This document shows, in pieces, positions 22,932 to 34,849 of a stretch of 64,000 nucleotides of DNA (position 1 is the first letter of the stretch; every line of letters starts with the position of its first letter). This stretch comes from Selaginella moellendorffii (lineage: Eukaryota > Streptophyta > Lycopodiopsida > Selaginellales > Selaginellaceae). The position numbers and the translations under genes are program-made. The DNA lies in the NCBI RefSeq assembly GCF_000143415.4, contig NW_003314318.1:643390-707389 (forward strand), written 5' to 3'. Below the pieces are notes generated by a model that was not told where the DNA came from, ran no database searches, and worked only from the letters and a program-made list of their open reading frames with translations.

Positions 22932-25900
22932 ATGGAGGGCTTCCTTTTGCATTACCAAGATCACCCACCGCTTTCTATCTCCCAGAGTCTTATTTCAGAA
23001 AGTTTTCTTTGCCGACGTTTCAATCTTTCTCTCGGTTCTATTTCATTGGAAGCTGTGATTCGCAACAACATTGGTGTAGTTGAACGATCGGAGTTTCTTC
23101 TTTCGGGTGTAGGTGAAGGTGGACAACATTGGGATTTGCAACATTCCAAGTCAAAAGAGATTCAAGTTTTTGGATCTCCAATCAAAGTGCGAGGCTGTGA
23201 TCCTGCTAAAGTGAATGTCAAGCAAGAGTCGGTCGTCATCATTTCTTCCTCTTCTAGTTCTAGTGGAGATGTTAGTCCAGTGCGAGCCAAGAATTTCCAA
23301 ACTCCAACTTCACTGATATTCCAAGTTGTTTGCAACGCTTTCCAGTTTTCCCGCCTCTCTATTGACGTGCGTTCCTTTCTGCATAGGCTCGTTAGCGAGC
23401 TCCCATCTACATACAATGGCAATATCTTCTTTGAACTACCACCTCTTGTCAGCTCAAAACGAAAGGGGATGGAGACGAAGCAGGATGTCCACAACTGGTG
23501 CAAGATCAAGACCACACATTTCCAGCATTTCGAAGGCACAGTGTCCATGGTTCATTGTGGTGGGTATTTGGATTGTGTGAATAAAGCATGCAATCAAGAG
23601 CGTGGTAAAAACTCCATATTTTTTGAAGGATCTGCAACCAATCCTCCCCTCTGTGACACCATTGGTGTTGGATTCAAGTGTCGGTTTTGCAAGAATGCTC
23701 CATTGTGTCGTGCCATCTGCAGGGCCAAGATGTACTATTTTCTTCCACGGGATGGAGAGGTTGGTAGAGCTGCAGTACATATTGGCACGCACACACATCC
23801 AATGCAAGAAGGGATACAAAGGAGTTCAGTCAACCATTTCAAAGATGCAGTGTAGATAGAGACTATGAGAAACTCATCTGCAACTCCGAAGCATGTTCAG
23901 AAGATAGTGCTCAAGGATTTTATCGCAAATACTTTACTTGATCCGGACTACAAGAATACTCAACTGGATGAGGCTAGCTTGCGGGAGTTATTACGACATG
24001 TGCAACCTGCAACTAGCCTTAAAAGGTATGAAAATATTATTACATACTTTTCAATAATATCTCTCTTACATTTTGTTTTATTTAGGATAAAGTCTTGGAT
24101 GTGTGAATCTCGAGAGGGGAAACTCCAATCAAAAATCGACTCAATCCTTGAACTAAAACGGACTTGTCCCTATAAGTTTATCCATGGGAGTTTATTTCCA
24201 GATCAAGTCGTTAGTGAGCAAGAGCGCCCCTTCGTTTTCAAAATGTCTACCATGGGCCCTGCTTCTAGTGTGGATCTTGTTTCCCGAATGGATATGTCTG
24301 GGTCGAGTGACCTTGCTAATGCATGGGTACATTTTGACCATATGGAGCGGGTGGCAGGTTGGACAACCATGGGAGCTCATGTGTATGATCCAAGGTAGTT
24401 TTTTTTCTCATTATCTTAAAATGGTTTTAAACATTGCACTTTTCACAGGCTACGTTGTAACTTGACAATTGCAACGGCAGAGTTTAAAGTACAAGACCAG
24501 ATGGCTCAAGAAATATTTTGGAAGTCCCTCTTCGACATTGTATTGAAGCGGACTGGTAAGCCTGCCAACTTTCGCGGTTTCATGGCAGATGGGGCTGGGG
24601 CTAATTGGAATGGTGTCCGGGCAGTCTTTGGGAATGGTCTACCCCTAGAAGGTCGTGAGAGGACATGTGAGTTCCATTGGGCTCAGAGCCTAAACCAACA
24701 CTGCCACCTTATCAAGCCAGATTTCCAATTAGCATTTAAGGAGTTGTGCAAACAATGGCAGGTTGCACCTTCTGAAGAAGAGCATGAGGCAAAAGCAAAC
24801 GAGATCCGAATGTGGTGGCGTGAAGATGGCCATACTGACGTAAGTTGTCTACCACAACTTGAGTCGTGGTTGGGGTGGTGGGAAGTTAGAATGTTCCAAT
24901 GGGGACATCACTCTTTTCAGGTTGGTTTTTCTTTTTTTCCTCTCTTTTTATTGCTTTTTATTATCATCTTTTTATAAGGATCAACCACTTGAGGATCTTG
25001 CATACACCCCAACTGTGAATCTCTCAGAGAGTAAACATTGGAGCTGGCGTTCCTCTGAGGCAGGGAAAGGGAAGATGAGTCTATATGAAGCATGTCTATC
25101 AGATTTGATACGCGCTGTAGAGCAGTCTTCAAAAGCCTTGGCATTTGAGGAAGGAAGATACATGGGAACAGGACCTTCGGTTGAGATGTTACACGATCGG
25201 ATGAAGAAGAAAGTGACTCCACCAGCACGAACAATGGCAACTGCAGTGGAGGAAGTGGTCCGCGGCACATCTATGGAGTACACTCCTCGGGCTTCTATTG
25301 GTGATATGAAGACCGTCCGCTCAAAGCGTCGATTTTCCTTTGCTGGTGAAGATGTTGGCACGGATCTTGGAGCAAAAAGCTCTCACAGGCCTGATGTTGA
25401 GTATTATTCTGCTCCAAGACATCGCCCCAGAACCGAACCACCTCAAGTGGCTGATGAAGAAAGTGCATCACAACAGGTTGAAATTGCTTATCGTAGTGTG
25501 GAGCCGAAGCAATGGGCAATCCGTCGAGTGCCAGCGAAATCAAATGTAAAGTGTGTGGGGATGCTTCCAAGGGGCAAGTGTTGGGCTTGGATCCATGGTG
25601 ATAAGTCTGCTTCTGTTCCAGCCCCATGTTTCCATGGGGAACGAAAGCAAGCAGGATTTTCAAGATGGTGTTGGTTATATTGCTGCAACTCTGATGTCAA
25701 CCATACAAAGCGGCTTGAAGACACTATAGTGACTAAACCTGATGCAGTACCTAAAGAATGGCCGGTTGCTAATGGGGTTGCGCTCACCTCGGATGAGATT
25801 GAAAACCTTGAGAAATCTGGTTTCAATCTTGAGAGGAGAGTTAGAGATATGAGTGACAGAACCAAGACTATTTCTACAGAGATGCACAGAAGGCCAGCAC

Positions 25901-26256
25901 GAAAAGGTAAGGTAGTTAAATTTATTGGTACCGTCTCCAAGCAGAAGCAAGGTAAAATAAACTTGGCTCAAACACTTGAGTGTGAAATTCTCTCCACGAA
26001 GTACATCACTGCGCTCGCAAAGGAGTACACAGTCAAAACAAAAGGTGGAGAGTACACAATTGCCATTCAAAACTTTCCTTCTTGCACATGTCCAGACTTT
26101 ACGAAGCGCGAGGAACATGGGAAGGCATATGCTCCTTGCAAGCATATGTACTACATCTTCATCAACATCTTGCACCAGGATCCTAAAGTGGATATTCATA
26201 TACACCAAGCAAGCCTTACTATTGCTGAGTTGCAGAAAACTTTTGGAGCTAATTAG
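22932..26256 (+). pseudogene. MULE transposase with SWIM zinc finger, one in-frame stop
   Basis: Exons 22932-24025, 24086-24394, 24449-24920 and 24979-26256 give a 1051-codon frame with a single internal TAG at 23853-23855. Order of parts: N-terminal region; a zinc-binding WRKY/GCM1-like module near 23550-23800 (C..C, CKNAPLCRAIC, HIGTHTHP); the RNase-H-fold transposase core (D-rich RMDMSGSSD near 24290, FMADGAGANW near 24580, CEFHW near 24668, EEEHEAKANEI near 24778); and a C-terminal SWIM finger (CTCPDF ... CKHMYYIF, 26083-26150). This architecture is typical of MULE transposases. The TAG corresponds to Thr in MULE B. Everything else, including splice sites, looks intact, so inactivation seems recent. 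Confidence 0.8.
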
Positions 26257-26898
26257 ATTTTCCAGCACTATCGATGTTTATTCTCTATCAATAATATAAA
26301 CTAATTATACCTTATATAATTAATAAAAATATTTTATTATTTCACTTTTCATTTCATATACTTGTAAGGTTTTTTTCGCAATAATACCCATAGTATTTGT
26401 GAGTCTCCATTTTTGTCTTTACCTTCTCAAAAAATATTTCGTGATAGTCTTTCAGGTGTATGATGTTACAATGTATTGTGAGAGCATATGTACCATCACA
26501 GTTTTTTTTTTTCCTTTCAAATGGTTATATGGCCTTATATAGAATCTTAATTCAAATTTAATAATTTAAAAATTCTGATGAACCTGACATTTACTAGCTA
26601 GAAAGCACAGAGTACAAATTTAAGAAGTGATAAGAATACTCTTTTTGCAAATATTTAATTTTATATTCTAACAAACGTCTCTATTATTGCATGTAGTAAA
26701 TATTTAAATTATTAGAACAAGAAGTGTCCTTTAGAAAATTTTTATCTATATAATATATAGAGAGTTATAAAATTATTAAGTTCACCATAACTTTAAAATT
26801 TTAAAGTTTATAATGTTTGTACTAAATTACAATTGAAAATTGAGCTCAACTCGTGAGCTCAACTCTTCAGCTCGTGAACTCAAGTATGGTCCACGCTC

Positions 26899-26907
26899 CT
26901 CTGGCAG
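26899..26907. repeat. Right 9-bp target-site duplication of MULE A
   Basis: CTCTGGCAG, identical to 17789-17797, directly follows the right inverted end. Confidence 0.9.
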
Positions 26908-27239
26908 TTACAAAGCTTCATGTTCCCAGCAACCCAACCATACAAAATACCACACAAAACAAGGATAATATCTGAGGGAATTCGGGAGGCACAGAAGATA
27001 CTTCCTGCTTGATTTACACAAGTTTCACTACACAAAGAAGTAACAAAATTGACTGACAACATTGGTGTGAAACCTATTTCATATTCTATATTCAACAAAA
27101 TATGGAACAAATAAATCAAGGAGGTTAGCATTGTTAAGAAATCCGATTTTTCGAAATACAACATTTGTCTTGAATTAAAAGAACAAATGGCTGCATCAAG
27201 AAATCAGGAGGACCAAAAACATTTTTAAGGTTTATTTAA

Positions 27240-27900
27240 GAAACATCAAATTGAACAACGCAAATACAGAACACAGTATTATGGAAACAAAATGCTGGCA
27301 TGTCACCTTCGAAATACTTATTCATCATTCACGATGTCATGGATTACGCAAAAACTTATGTTCCAAGGCTCATGCATGTTCCAAAATGCAGTTCCAACTC
27401 GATGGTTCTTCATATCAATTTGCTTGGAGTCCTGACTCATGGACATGGGGATGAAAGCTACGGTCATTTTTGTCTTCCACACTGGCCGAAAGATCCGAAT
27501 CTTACTGTTGCATTCCTTGCAAGAGTATTTCACAATTTGGAGGAATAAAAAAAAGATTACACTGGTGATTTACGAGTAAAAAGAAATGATCAGCAGTCAC
27601 TTAATGAAGCACTGATGGATACAACATCTGTATTACACGATGTGTATTTGGATCAAGCCTCTGTCTAAGATACAACAGAGTTCACTCCATTACCAAGGAA
27701 ATTTACTTTTGCAAATGGACAACTGTGTGTCAGAAAACAAAAACAGGTTAACATTTCCGTATTTAGTTGTTTATTCAAATTTACCCACTATCATGGATTT
27801 AAAAAAAAAGCATTGCATATTATTAACACTTCTGGAACATGCAATTGAATCAGCCACATGTCAATTGGAAAAAAATTCAGAAACATGAATCAAAATCTGA
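27240..27900 (+). pseudogene. Relic of DUF7869-type transposase
   Basis: The frame near 27310-27545 reads FIIHDVMDYAKTYVPRL, then LGVLTHGHGDESYGHF. After a gap, LLLQMDNCVSENKN appears near 27705-27750. These match IIHDKMDQKKTCLPRL, IIAHGHGAQNYGNF and LLQTDNAGSENKN of the element C transposase. Stops and deletions show it is dead. It lies just right of MULE A; its own ends are not identified. Confidence 0.65.
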
Positions 27901-28150
27901 TAATTATATTACCAACTAGTGTTTATCTTAGTATTGATTGTCATTGCAAACAAATAATTTGTTAGCTAAAGAATAATTAAAACTAACTATATAATAATTA
28001 ACAATAATATGCTAATTAATACATGCTTAAGTTGACCAGATAATTAGGAATAGTTAATTAAATCCTGGTTAATTAGTTAATCAGTGAAAATGAGAAAAAT
28101 ATTTTCTTATTTTTATTCGGATTAGGACTTTATCTCAGAGTCCTAATAAA
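27901..28150. other. AT-rich spacer, no gene
   Basis: TAATTA-rich sequence with no recognisable coding or repeat structure. Confidence 0.4.
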
Positions 28151-29600
28151 ACTCAGTCAAAGGGTGACGAGCGTGGTCATCAATATAAGGATCATCATGA
28201 CGGTTGTAGCCGTAGGAATTTCAAGGACCAGAAGCTGGCGCTTTGCGAACCAATACAAGAGAAATTTCTTCCAGGATAAGTTCAGGAAGGATAAGTCTCA
28301 GGCTTCACAGGAGAAAACAGGTTCTGGTTCGGCTCCGAAGTGCTATGATTGCGGTGAACGTGGACACTTTGCGCGGGATTGTCCAAATCCAGGTTCTCGT
28401 GATCATGGAGCTAAAGGTGAAGCTTCAGGTTCAAGGCTGAAGTCTGAAGTTCGTGTTGATCCTAACTCAGTCTGAACTGTTGAGAAGCGTTATCCGTCTC
28501 CAAGCCCGTCTCGGAAGCGTAAGGCACTTTCCGTCATCGCTTGTGAGTTGAGTGTTACTTGGTGTCGTGTGTCCATGGCCAAGCGTCCTGGTCAAGTGAT
28601 CAAGTTCGAGGCTCATGTGTCCGGTAAGCCTGTTCTGGTTCTACTTGATCCAGGTAGTAGCGACAACTTCATTTCACCGGCCAAGTATGTGAGGCAGCAA
28701 GGCGTAACTACGACTGAGACGTCTCAATACAAGATTGAAGGGGCTGCAACAGCTTTACAGGAGTGGAATCAGCAGCTCTGTGTGGACATCAGTGACTCTT
28801 TGTGTGTCAAAAAGGACTTTTATCTTGCTGATCTTCATCGTTATGATTTAATGCTTGGCTTGACTTTTAACCCGGATGTTAACTGGAAGACCAAGGAGGT
28901 GTTTCATCGTGAGAGTGGAACTCTGCTGCTTAAAGGTGAAGGGTGTACTCCACCTATTCTTCAATTGTTAGAGGTTAAACGGCAGATTGAAGAGCTTCTT
29001 GCACTTGGTTTTATTCAGTAAGTCTCCTTATGGTGCACTGGTTCTGTTGGTTTGCAAGGACAGTTCTCTTTGCATGTGTATAGACTATCATGCTCTGAAC
29101 AAACGGACGATAGCCAACCATTCTCCTATGCCTCGTGTGGACGAGATAATGGATCGGTTGGGTGGTGTGAAGTACTTCACAAAGCTGGATTTGAGAAATG
29201 GGTACGACCAAATCAAGATGCGGGATTTTGATATTTCAAAGACTGTGTTTAACACTCCTTTTTGGCCATTATGAGTTTACGGTTATGCCCTTTGGGTTAA
29301 CCAATGCTCCAGCTACCTTCATGCAGTTGATGAACGAGCGGGAGTTTCGTGGTAGCTTTGTCGAAGTGTTCCTGAACGATATTCTCATCTATAGTTGAAC
29401 TCTTGAGAAACATTGTGAACACTTGTGGAAGGTGTTACACATTCTTCGTGACAACAAGCTCTATGCAAAGAAGTCGAAGTGTGAACTTGTTAAGGAACAT
29501 GTAGAGTACCTTGGCCATATTGTTTTTTCGCATGGCATTGAAGTGGATCTAAAAAAGGTGGATACCGTTGTCAACTGGCCAGTCCCTGCTTGTCTAGTAC
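28150..29600 (+). mobile_element. Decayed Ty3/gypsy element (zinc knuckle, protease, RT)
   Basis: A zinc knuckle CYDCGERGHFARDC (near 28341) is followed by an aspartic-protease region (VLLDPGSSDNFIS near 28640) and LHRYDLMLGLTF. The frame then jumps directly to the RT N-terminus (VKRQIEELLALGFIQ near 28975). RT motifs follow: [27 protein letters not shown], then after a shift [16 protein letters not shown] and FLNDILIYS. The catalytic box has FLND instead of FLDD/YVDD, and there are frameshifts and stops, so the enzyme is dead. RNase H and integrase are missing. Confidence 0.75.
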
Positions 29601-29619
29601 CTTGTTGGATGTTGCAGAT

Positions 29620-30130
29620 TAATCTTGTTTATTATTTTGATGGATGTTGCCGACTAAGCTTGTTTAGTACTTTGCTGGCTGGAAAATATTCCTTCACTAG
29701 CTAAGCTTACCTTGCTTGTTGGACCGGTGCTCGTTAGCTTGGTTAGTTCCTCGTTCCTCAACATAGTCTCATCAGACCAGCTTGGAGAAGTCCTTAGTCA
29801 TTGCAGGATGTATCCCCTCACTGGCTAGCTGGTTAAGTTTCTTATTCGCTGCAGGATGTGTTCCCCCGCTCACTAGCTGGCTGGTTCGCTGCAAGACTTG
29901 TTCTCTCGCTCGCTAGCTAGGCTAAGTCCCTTGTTTTGTTCCATTGCTAGCTATCTGGGCTAAGTCACTTGTTCGTTGCAGGAGGTGTTCCCTCACTCGC
30001 TAGCTGGGCTAAGTTCCTTGATCGCTGCAGGAGGTGTTTGCTCGCCTGTTAGCTGTGCTAAATTCGGAGTTCGTTGCAGGATGTATGCCCTTCCCTGCTA
30101 GCTGGGTAACCTGGGTTAGACGCTTGTTTG
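29620..30130. repeat. Degenerate ~60-bp tandem repeat array
   Basis: Repeated units read roughly GCTAGCTGGGCTAAGT, CCTTGTTCGCTGCAGGA, TGTTCCCTCGCTCGCTAG. At least seven diverged units run up to the left end of MULE B. No open frame spans the array. Confidence 0.7.
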
Positions 30131-30739
30131 CTGAATGTTGGTGTTTCTTTCCCACTAAGTATGGAGAGATCCTCGCTGACTCCTTATACTGAACAGGCAG
30201 AGTGCCTGAGCAACCAATCCCCTTAGGTTGTTCAGCAAACACAAAAGTGTTGGCAGCAGTTCACGTATCTAGTATTCACCGATGGGTAACACATAGTGAT
30301 GTACCTCCAATACCCTGTTCTTCTGCCTATATTGAGCTTGGGTAGGTTTTGAGCTCATGAGCTCACGAGCTGAGCTCATGAGTTGAGTTCACAACTTCTC
30401 AAACACAAGGAAAACATTGGTTAGTCCCGAATTAACATTTTTTCATTTTTCAAATTTTGATTTTATCTATATTTCTAAGTAAATTCGATCAATAAAATAC
30501 AAATATAAATATAGATCTGAACACTAAAAGCGGTCTAGAAACACTTTTCAAGCTTTGCAATTGTAAGGTTTGCCTGATGGATGTAATGGTTGACTTTAGA
30601 AATCTTGATTTAGTTCCTGCATAAAAATGTAATAGATATACTTGCAGGCTAAATATACCTTTCCCTTGTTTTCCCTTTGTTAAACGGGGCTTTTTATTTT
30701 CCAGTAAAAAACCAAAAAGACTGGGCATGGTTTCGTTGG

Positions 30740-33700
30740 GCACAAAACCAGCAAAGAGCCTTTATCTAGAGGAGCCTACAATGGAAGTACCAGCAGAAAG
30801 GGGGGTTGCTCGTGAACTGGCGCCTGAAGGTCTTCCGAGATGCGTCACTTGGAACCATTCATCCGGCGGTGTCCACATCCATTCCCGAGTACCTGCCTCC
30901 CCTTGCTTCCACAAAAAATGCCAGATCTGCGCTTCTTTTTTTGCTTTTTCTGGGCCATTTCTTCCTCCTCTCTTTTCCAGTTGTAGGACCCGGGCTGCTG
31001 CTGCAGTTATCATTCTAGACCACACCACCTTGTTTTCCCTTTGTGTAAAATCTGGAAAGGTACAGAATGGATTTTTGCAGATTCTGATAGTGTAGCTCAT
31101 ACCCTTTGATGACTTAGTCACAACAACAAACTCTTTAGCCACGGCACTGATATAGTTTATCCTTGTGATTGTGCATTTCAATGCCTTTGCTAGCTTGATT
31201 TTCTCTTGTGCACCTTTTGAAATAGGTACAACCTTCTCATTTCTAGTTGGTTGTGTATGTCAGTCTAGTGTTGACATTGGTGGCATAGTAGTATCAATAG
31301 TAACATTTAAGAAAGTTTTCAGCTTGAAACCAGCTCTTTCCAGACTTTCAATCTCTTTTTTCAAAAGATTGTAGCTTCACTCAACTGGCCACTCCTCTGG
31401 CATAGAATCTAGCTTTGAGATAATTGAGTTGTGGATCTAGTTTGTATAAGTAACATCAATCCCATAATAGTAAATCCAACTTGACTGGTGGCCATTTACC
31501 CCTAGATCTCAACAGCCCCAAAAACATGGTATTGTTGAAGAACTTGAACTTGAGTGTACACATGCAAGACATTGGCCTCGACTCCTAATCATTTTGGAGT
31601 AACGCACATTACTCTTGGCACTGACTCTTTGAATTGCCCAGTTGATATGAGAAACTGGCTTACGAGCAATAATCTTCTTAACTTCTAGCATTGGATTTAC
31701 TTGTGTAACAATTAGCACCTCCTCCACTCCATGTTCCTTAGTTCTTCTTCGGTCTCATGGAACAGAATGGTAATCAAACTCTGGATAGTGAGAGCTAGAA
31801 GGAGTGATGTTGGGCCCATCAAATGTCTGTTAATGCTTCAAATGTCTATTGACACTTTAAATGTCTGTTGACGCTCCTCATGTCCCTAAGTGGTTCATAA
31901 CTTGATTCCATAGGAGTTCCAATAACAACTTCCCCCACCATCTTAGATATTGACCTTGTTACTGGTGTTGTCCTTCTACCAACCTACTCTCAAAGCTTGT
32001 CTAAGTTTGGACTTGTAGTAGCAAACCTTGCTTCTTGTGCAGCCAAAGCTTTTGATAACTGCTCAAGAGATCTAGTGAAGTTAGAGAGTGTAGCTTCATA
32101 GAGGGACACTTTTCCTTTCTCTACTTTGGAAGCTCTCCAACTCTAATGTTTGCTCTCAGAGAGATTAATTGTTGGTGTAAGTGCAATGTTGTCAAGTGGT
32201 TGATCCTAGGAAAAATGCAACATTTAAATGTGACAAAAAAAGAAAATGAGAGAAAACTTATATAGAGAATATAATGGCCCTACTGAAACATTTGAACTTC
32301 CCACCATACAAGCCAACACTCTATTTGTGAAAGGTGTTCAATTGGCACTTTGTCTCCTTCATGCCACCATATGTGCATTTCATTTGCTTTTGCTTCATGT
32401 TCCTCTTTAGTTGGTGCATCCATCCATTCTTGACAAAGCTGCTTAAACTCATGATAGAAATTAGACTTGATGCATAAGCAATGTTTATTGATGCTCTTTG
32501 CCCATTGAAACTCACAACTCTTCTCTCTACCTTGTAATGGTTGACTTTTATCACCTCTAAATACTTGTTGTATAGCCAATCAGTTAGCATTAGCAGCATT
32601 TGCCATGAAACCACGGAAGTTGGGTTTCTTCCCAGTTCGCTGTTCAACAAAAAGACAATTTGTGCTGGGAAATCTTGAACCTTGAATTCGGCTATAACTA
32701 TAGTCAAGTTACACTACAACCTATAGAAAGAATGGTTATAATGTAAATCAGTATGGAATCCTTAAAAATGAATAACCACTTACTTGTGATCATAAACATG
32801 AGCTCCCATTGTTGACCAGCCTATAACTCATTCCATATAGTCGAAATGGATCCAGGAATTAACCAAGTGCCCATCTCCATCCATATCCATTCATTGTACA
32901 AGGTCCACACTAGAAGTAGGACGAAGGGTGGACATCTTAAAGATGAAAGGGCGTTGACTGTTCAAAGTCACTTGGCCAACGATCAAACTCCCATGAATAA
33001 ATTCATAAGGACATTTTCTTTTTAACTCCAAAATTGCATCCAATCTAGATTGAAGTTTTCCATCTCGCCCTTCTCGCATCTAGTTCTTTATTCTGCAAAA
33101 AAAAAAGAGCATTTCTAGTGACAAAGTAGAGTTAGTATTAACTTATACTTGTTTAAATTTGTCATGGGTTTTATATTTTGAAGCAAGTCCTTCAAGTTGT
33201 TCTCCATGAACTCTTTTTCACTATCAACTTGTAGCAACGTGTCTACCACATAGTCCTTTAGTACAGACTGTTGAACACACTTTGGAGTTGTGGCACTTTT
33301 CTTCCCAACCTCTATAGTAACAGTAGCCTTCAAATTACGAAAAAAATCACGGTGGATTCCTTCCTCTATTGCGTGTTGGTGGTATCCAACATGCACTGCT
33401 ACTCTGCGTAAACATCCATCCCATAGAAGAAAATAATACATTTTCGCATCGCAACATGCTTGACATACAGGTGTTGCCCCACATTTGCGATATCTAAACC
33501 CTGTAGCAACCTCATCATGCCTAGGGGGATTGATTGATGAGCTTTCAAAGAAACACATATTTTTGCCATGATCAAAAATGCATTTCTCAACAACACACTG
33601 AAGCTATCTACCACAATGGACTATGGACACAGATTTGTTAAAATGGGAGAAGTGAGTCGTCTTTATTTTGCACCAATTATGTGGATCAAGACGCGTCTCC

Positions 33701-34276
33701 ATGCCCCTCTTTCTGCTTGACAAATTGGCAGGTGGAAATTTAAAGAATATATTCCCATTATAGGAAGATGGAAGCTCCTCATCTTTCATGTATTGGAACT
33801 CCTTCAATTCCAACTGTAATGATCGAGATTGCTAAAATGCTTTATCCACCACTTCAAAAACTGGTCCAGAAAGAATGCACCTACTTGTTTGAGAAGTTAT
33901 GTCGGGAAGCTCATGTTCTTCACTTTTGTCATTAGAGAGAATAACAACTTTATCTTTCACTCCTTGCATAGTTGGTTGTGAAATTGGCACTCTCCTTTGC
34001 TTGCTTCGGAGATCTTGTAACTAGAATCTCTTGACCTATACATCTATCAAAATCCCATTGAATCCCATTCTCTCCCACACCACTGTTGAGAAGAATGGAT
34101 TTTTCTATTTGATTACCCTTATCCCGACATACATTCTCTAAACTAATTGATTTTGGCTTCAACTTGAATTTTCTACAGAGGAAGCTCTCTCTTATAACAT
34201 TCTTAGAAAAAACAATTAGAGGCTCTTGATTGAACTTCAAGTAAAATTCTCTCATATCTTTTCCTTGCTCGAGCAT
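30740..34276 (-). pseudogene. MULE B transposase relic
   Basis: Read leftwards from 34276, it aligns in order with MULE A: ESFLCRKFKL, SGVGENGIQWDF, LPSSYNGNIFFKFPP, METRLDPHNWCKIKTTHF, ACCDAKMYYFLLWDG, SVLKDYVVDTLL, CPYEFIHGSL, GREKSCEFQWAKSINKHC, EEHEAKANEMHIWW. A SWIM remnant (CTFPDFTQREN) follows near 31060. Many stops and shifts are present. The catalytic Asp of MADGAGAN is Asn here (MANAANAN near 32600). It is inactive. Confidence 0.75.
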
Positions 34277-34825
34277 TTAGAAAACATTTGGGGAGAAATT
34301 GACAAGAAAGAACAAAGATATTTTTCTGTATTATGAACTTTAATTAGTTGTGTCCTTGCAAAGGACAAGTTAAATATTTCAACAAAATATACAACCATTT
34401 AGAATCTAGAGATATATGAGAATGTTAAAGAGCCACCCATATTAATTGTATAATTGATTGTGAGAGAAATAATACTGTTGAAATGAATGGGGTTATGCGC
34501 GAGAGGTGTTGATTAATCACGAGAGTTGTAGCATTAATTACTTGTTCTCCTTCTCATCTCCATTCTCTTTTCCCTTCAAAAGAGTTTCATTCTTTTGTGA
34601 TAAGTGAGAGAGACTCAAGCTCAAAAAGGTTGGTTCGTGTGCGGTTTTTTTAATAATACAATTAATATCTAAAGCATTGAATGATTGTCTCCTTGGAAAG
34701 AACACGTGAAATTTATGTTTATAGTGGATATGTCCTATAAATATATCCAAGTACTATTAAAAAATTGATTGTGACCGTTGATCATGACCATTGATTGTGA
34801 CTATTAATTTTTAGGGTTTTACTGC
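34277..34825. other. Divergent spacer of MULE B
   Basis: AT-rich DNA between the divergent transposase relic and the methyltransferase-like gene. It presumably held both promoters; no clear element is visible. Confidence 0.35.
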
Positions 34826-34849
34826 TAGGGTTTGAGCAAATTTTGAACT

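Larger units (their letters stand above)
17798..26898 (+). mobile_element. MULE A, complete 9.1-kb Mutator-like transposon with five genes
   Basis: The left end begins GGGGATGGTCCAAAGTTGAG. The right end, read on the other strand, begins GAGCGTGGACCATACTTGAG (14 of 20 identical). Both continue into GAGCTC-rich sequence (GAGTTGAGCTCAATT on both sides). An exact 9-bp duplication flanks the element. Inside are a small SPYYTPG protein, two tandem zinc-finger genes, a minus-strand Pro-rich nuclear-type protein and a large MULE transposase. Most MULEs carry one or two genes, so the cargo is unusual. Non-coding DNA between the genes is AT-rich except for one GC-rich intron. Confidence 0.88.

Noticed and set aside
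29620-30130. CRISPR-like array
   Set aside because: Units are contiguous and diverged with no spacers, and the genome is a plant nuclear one.
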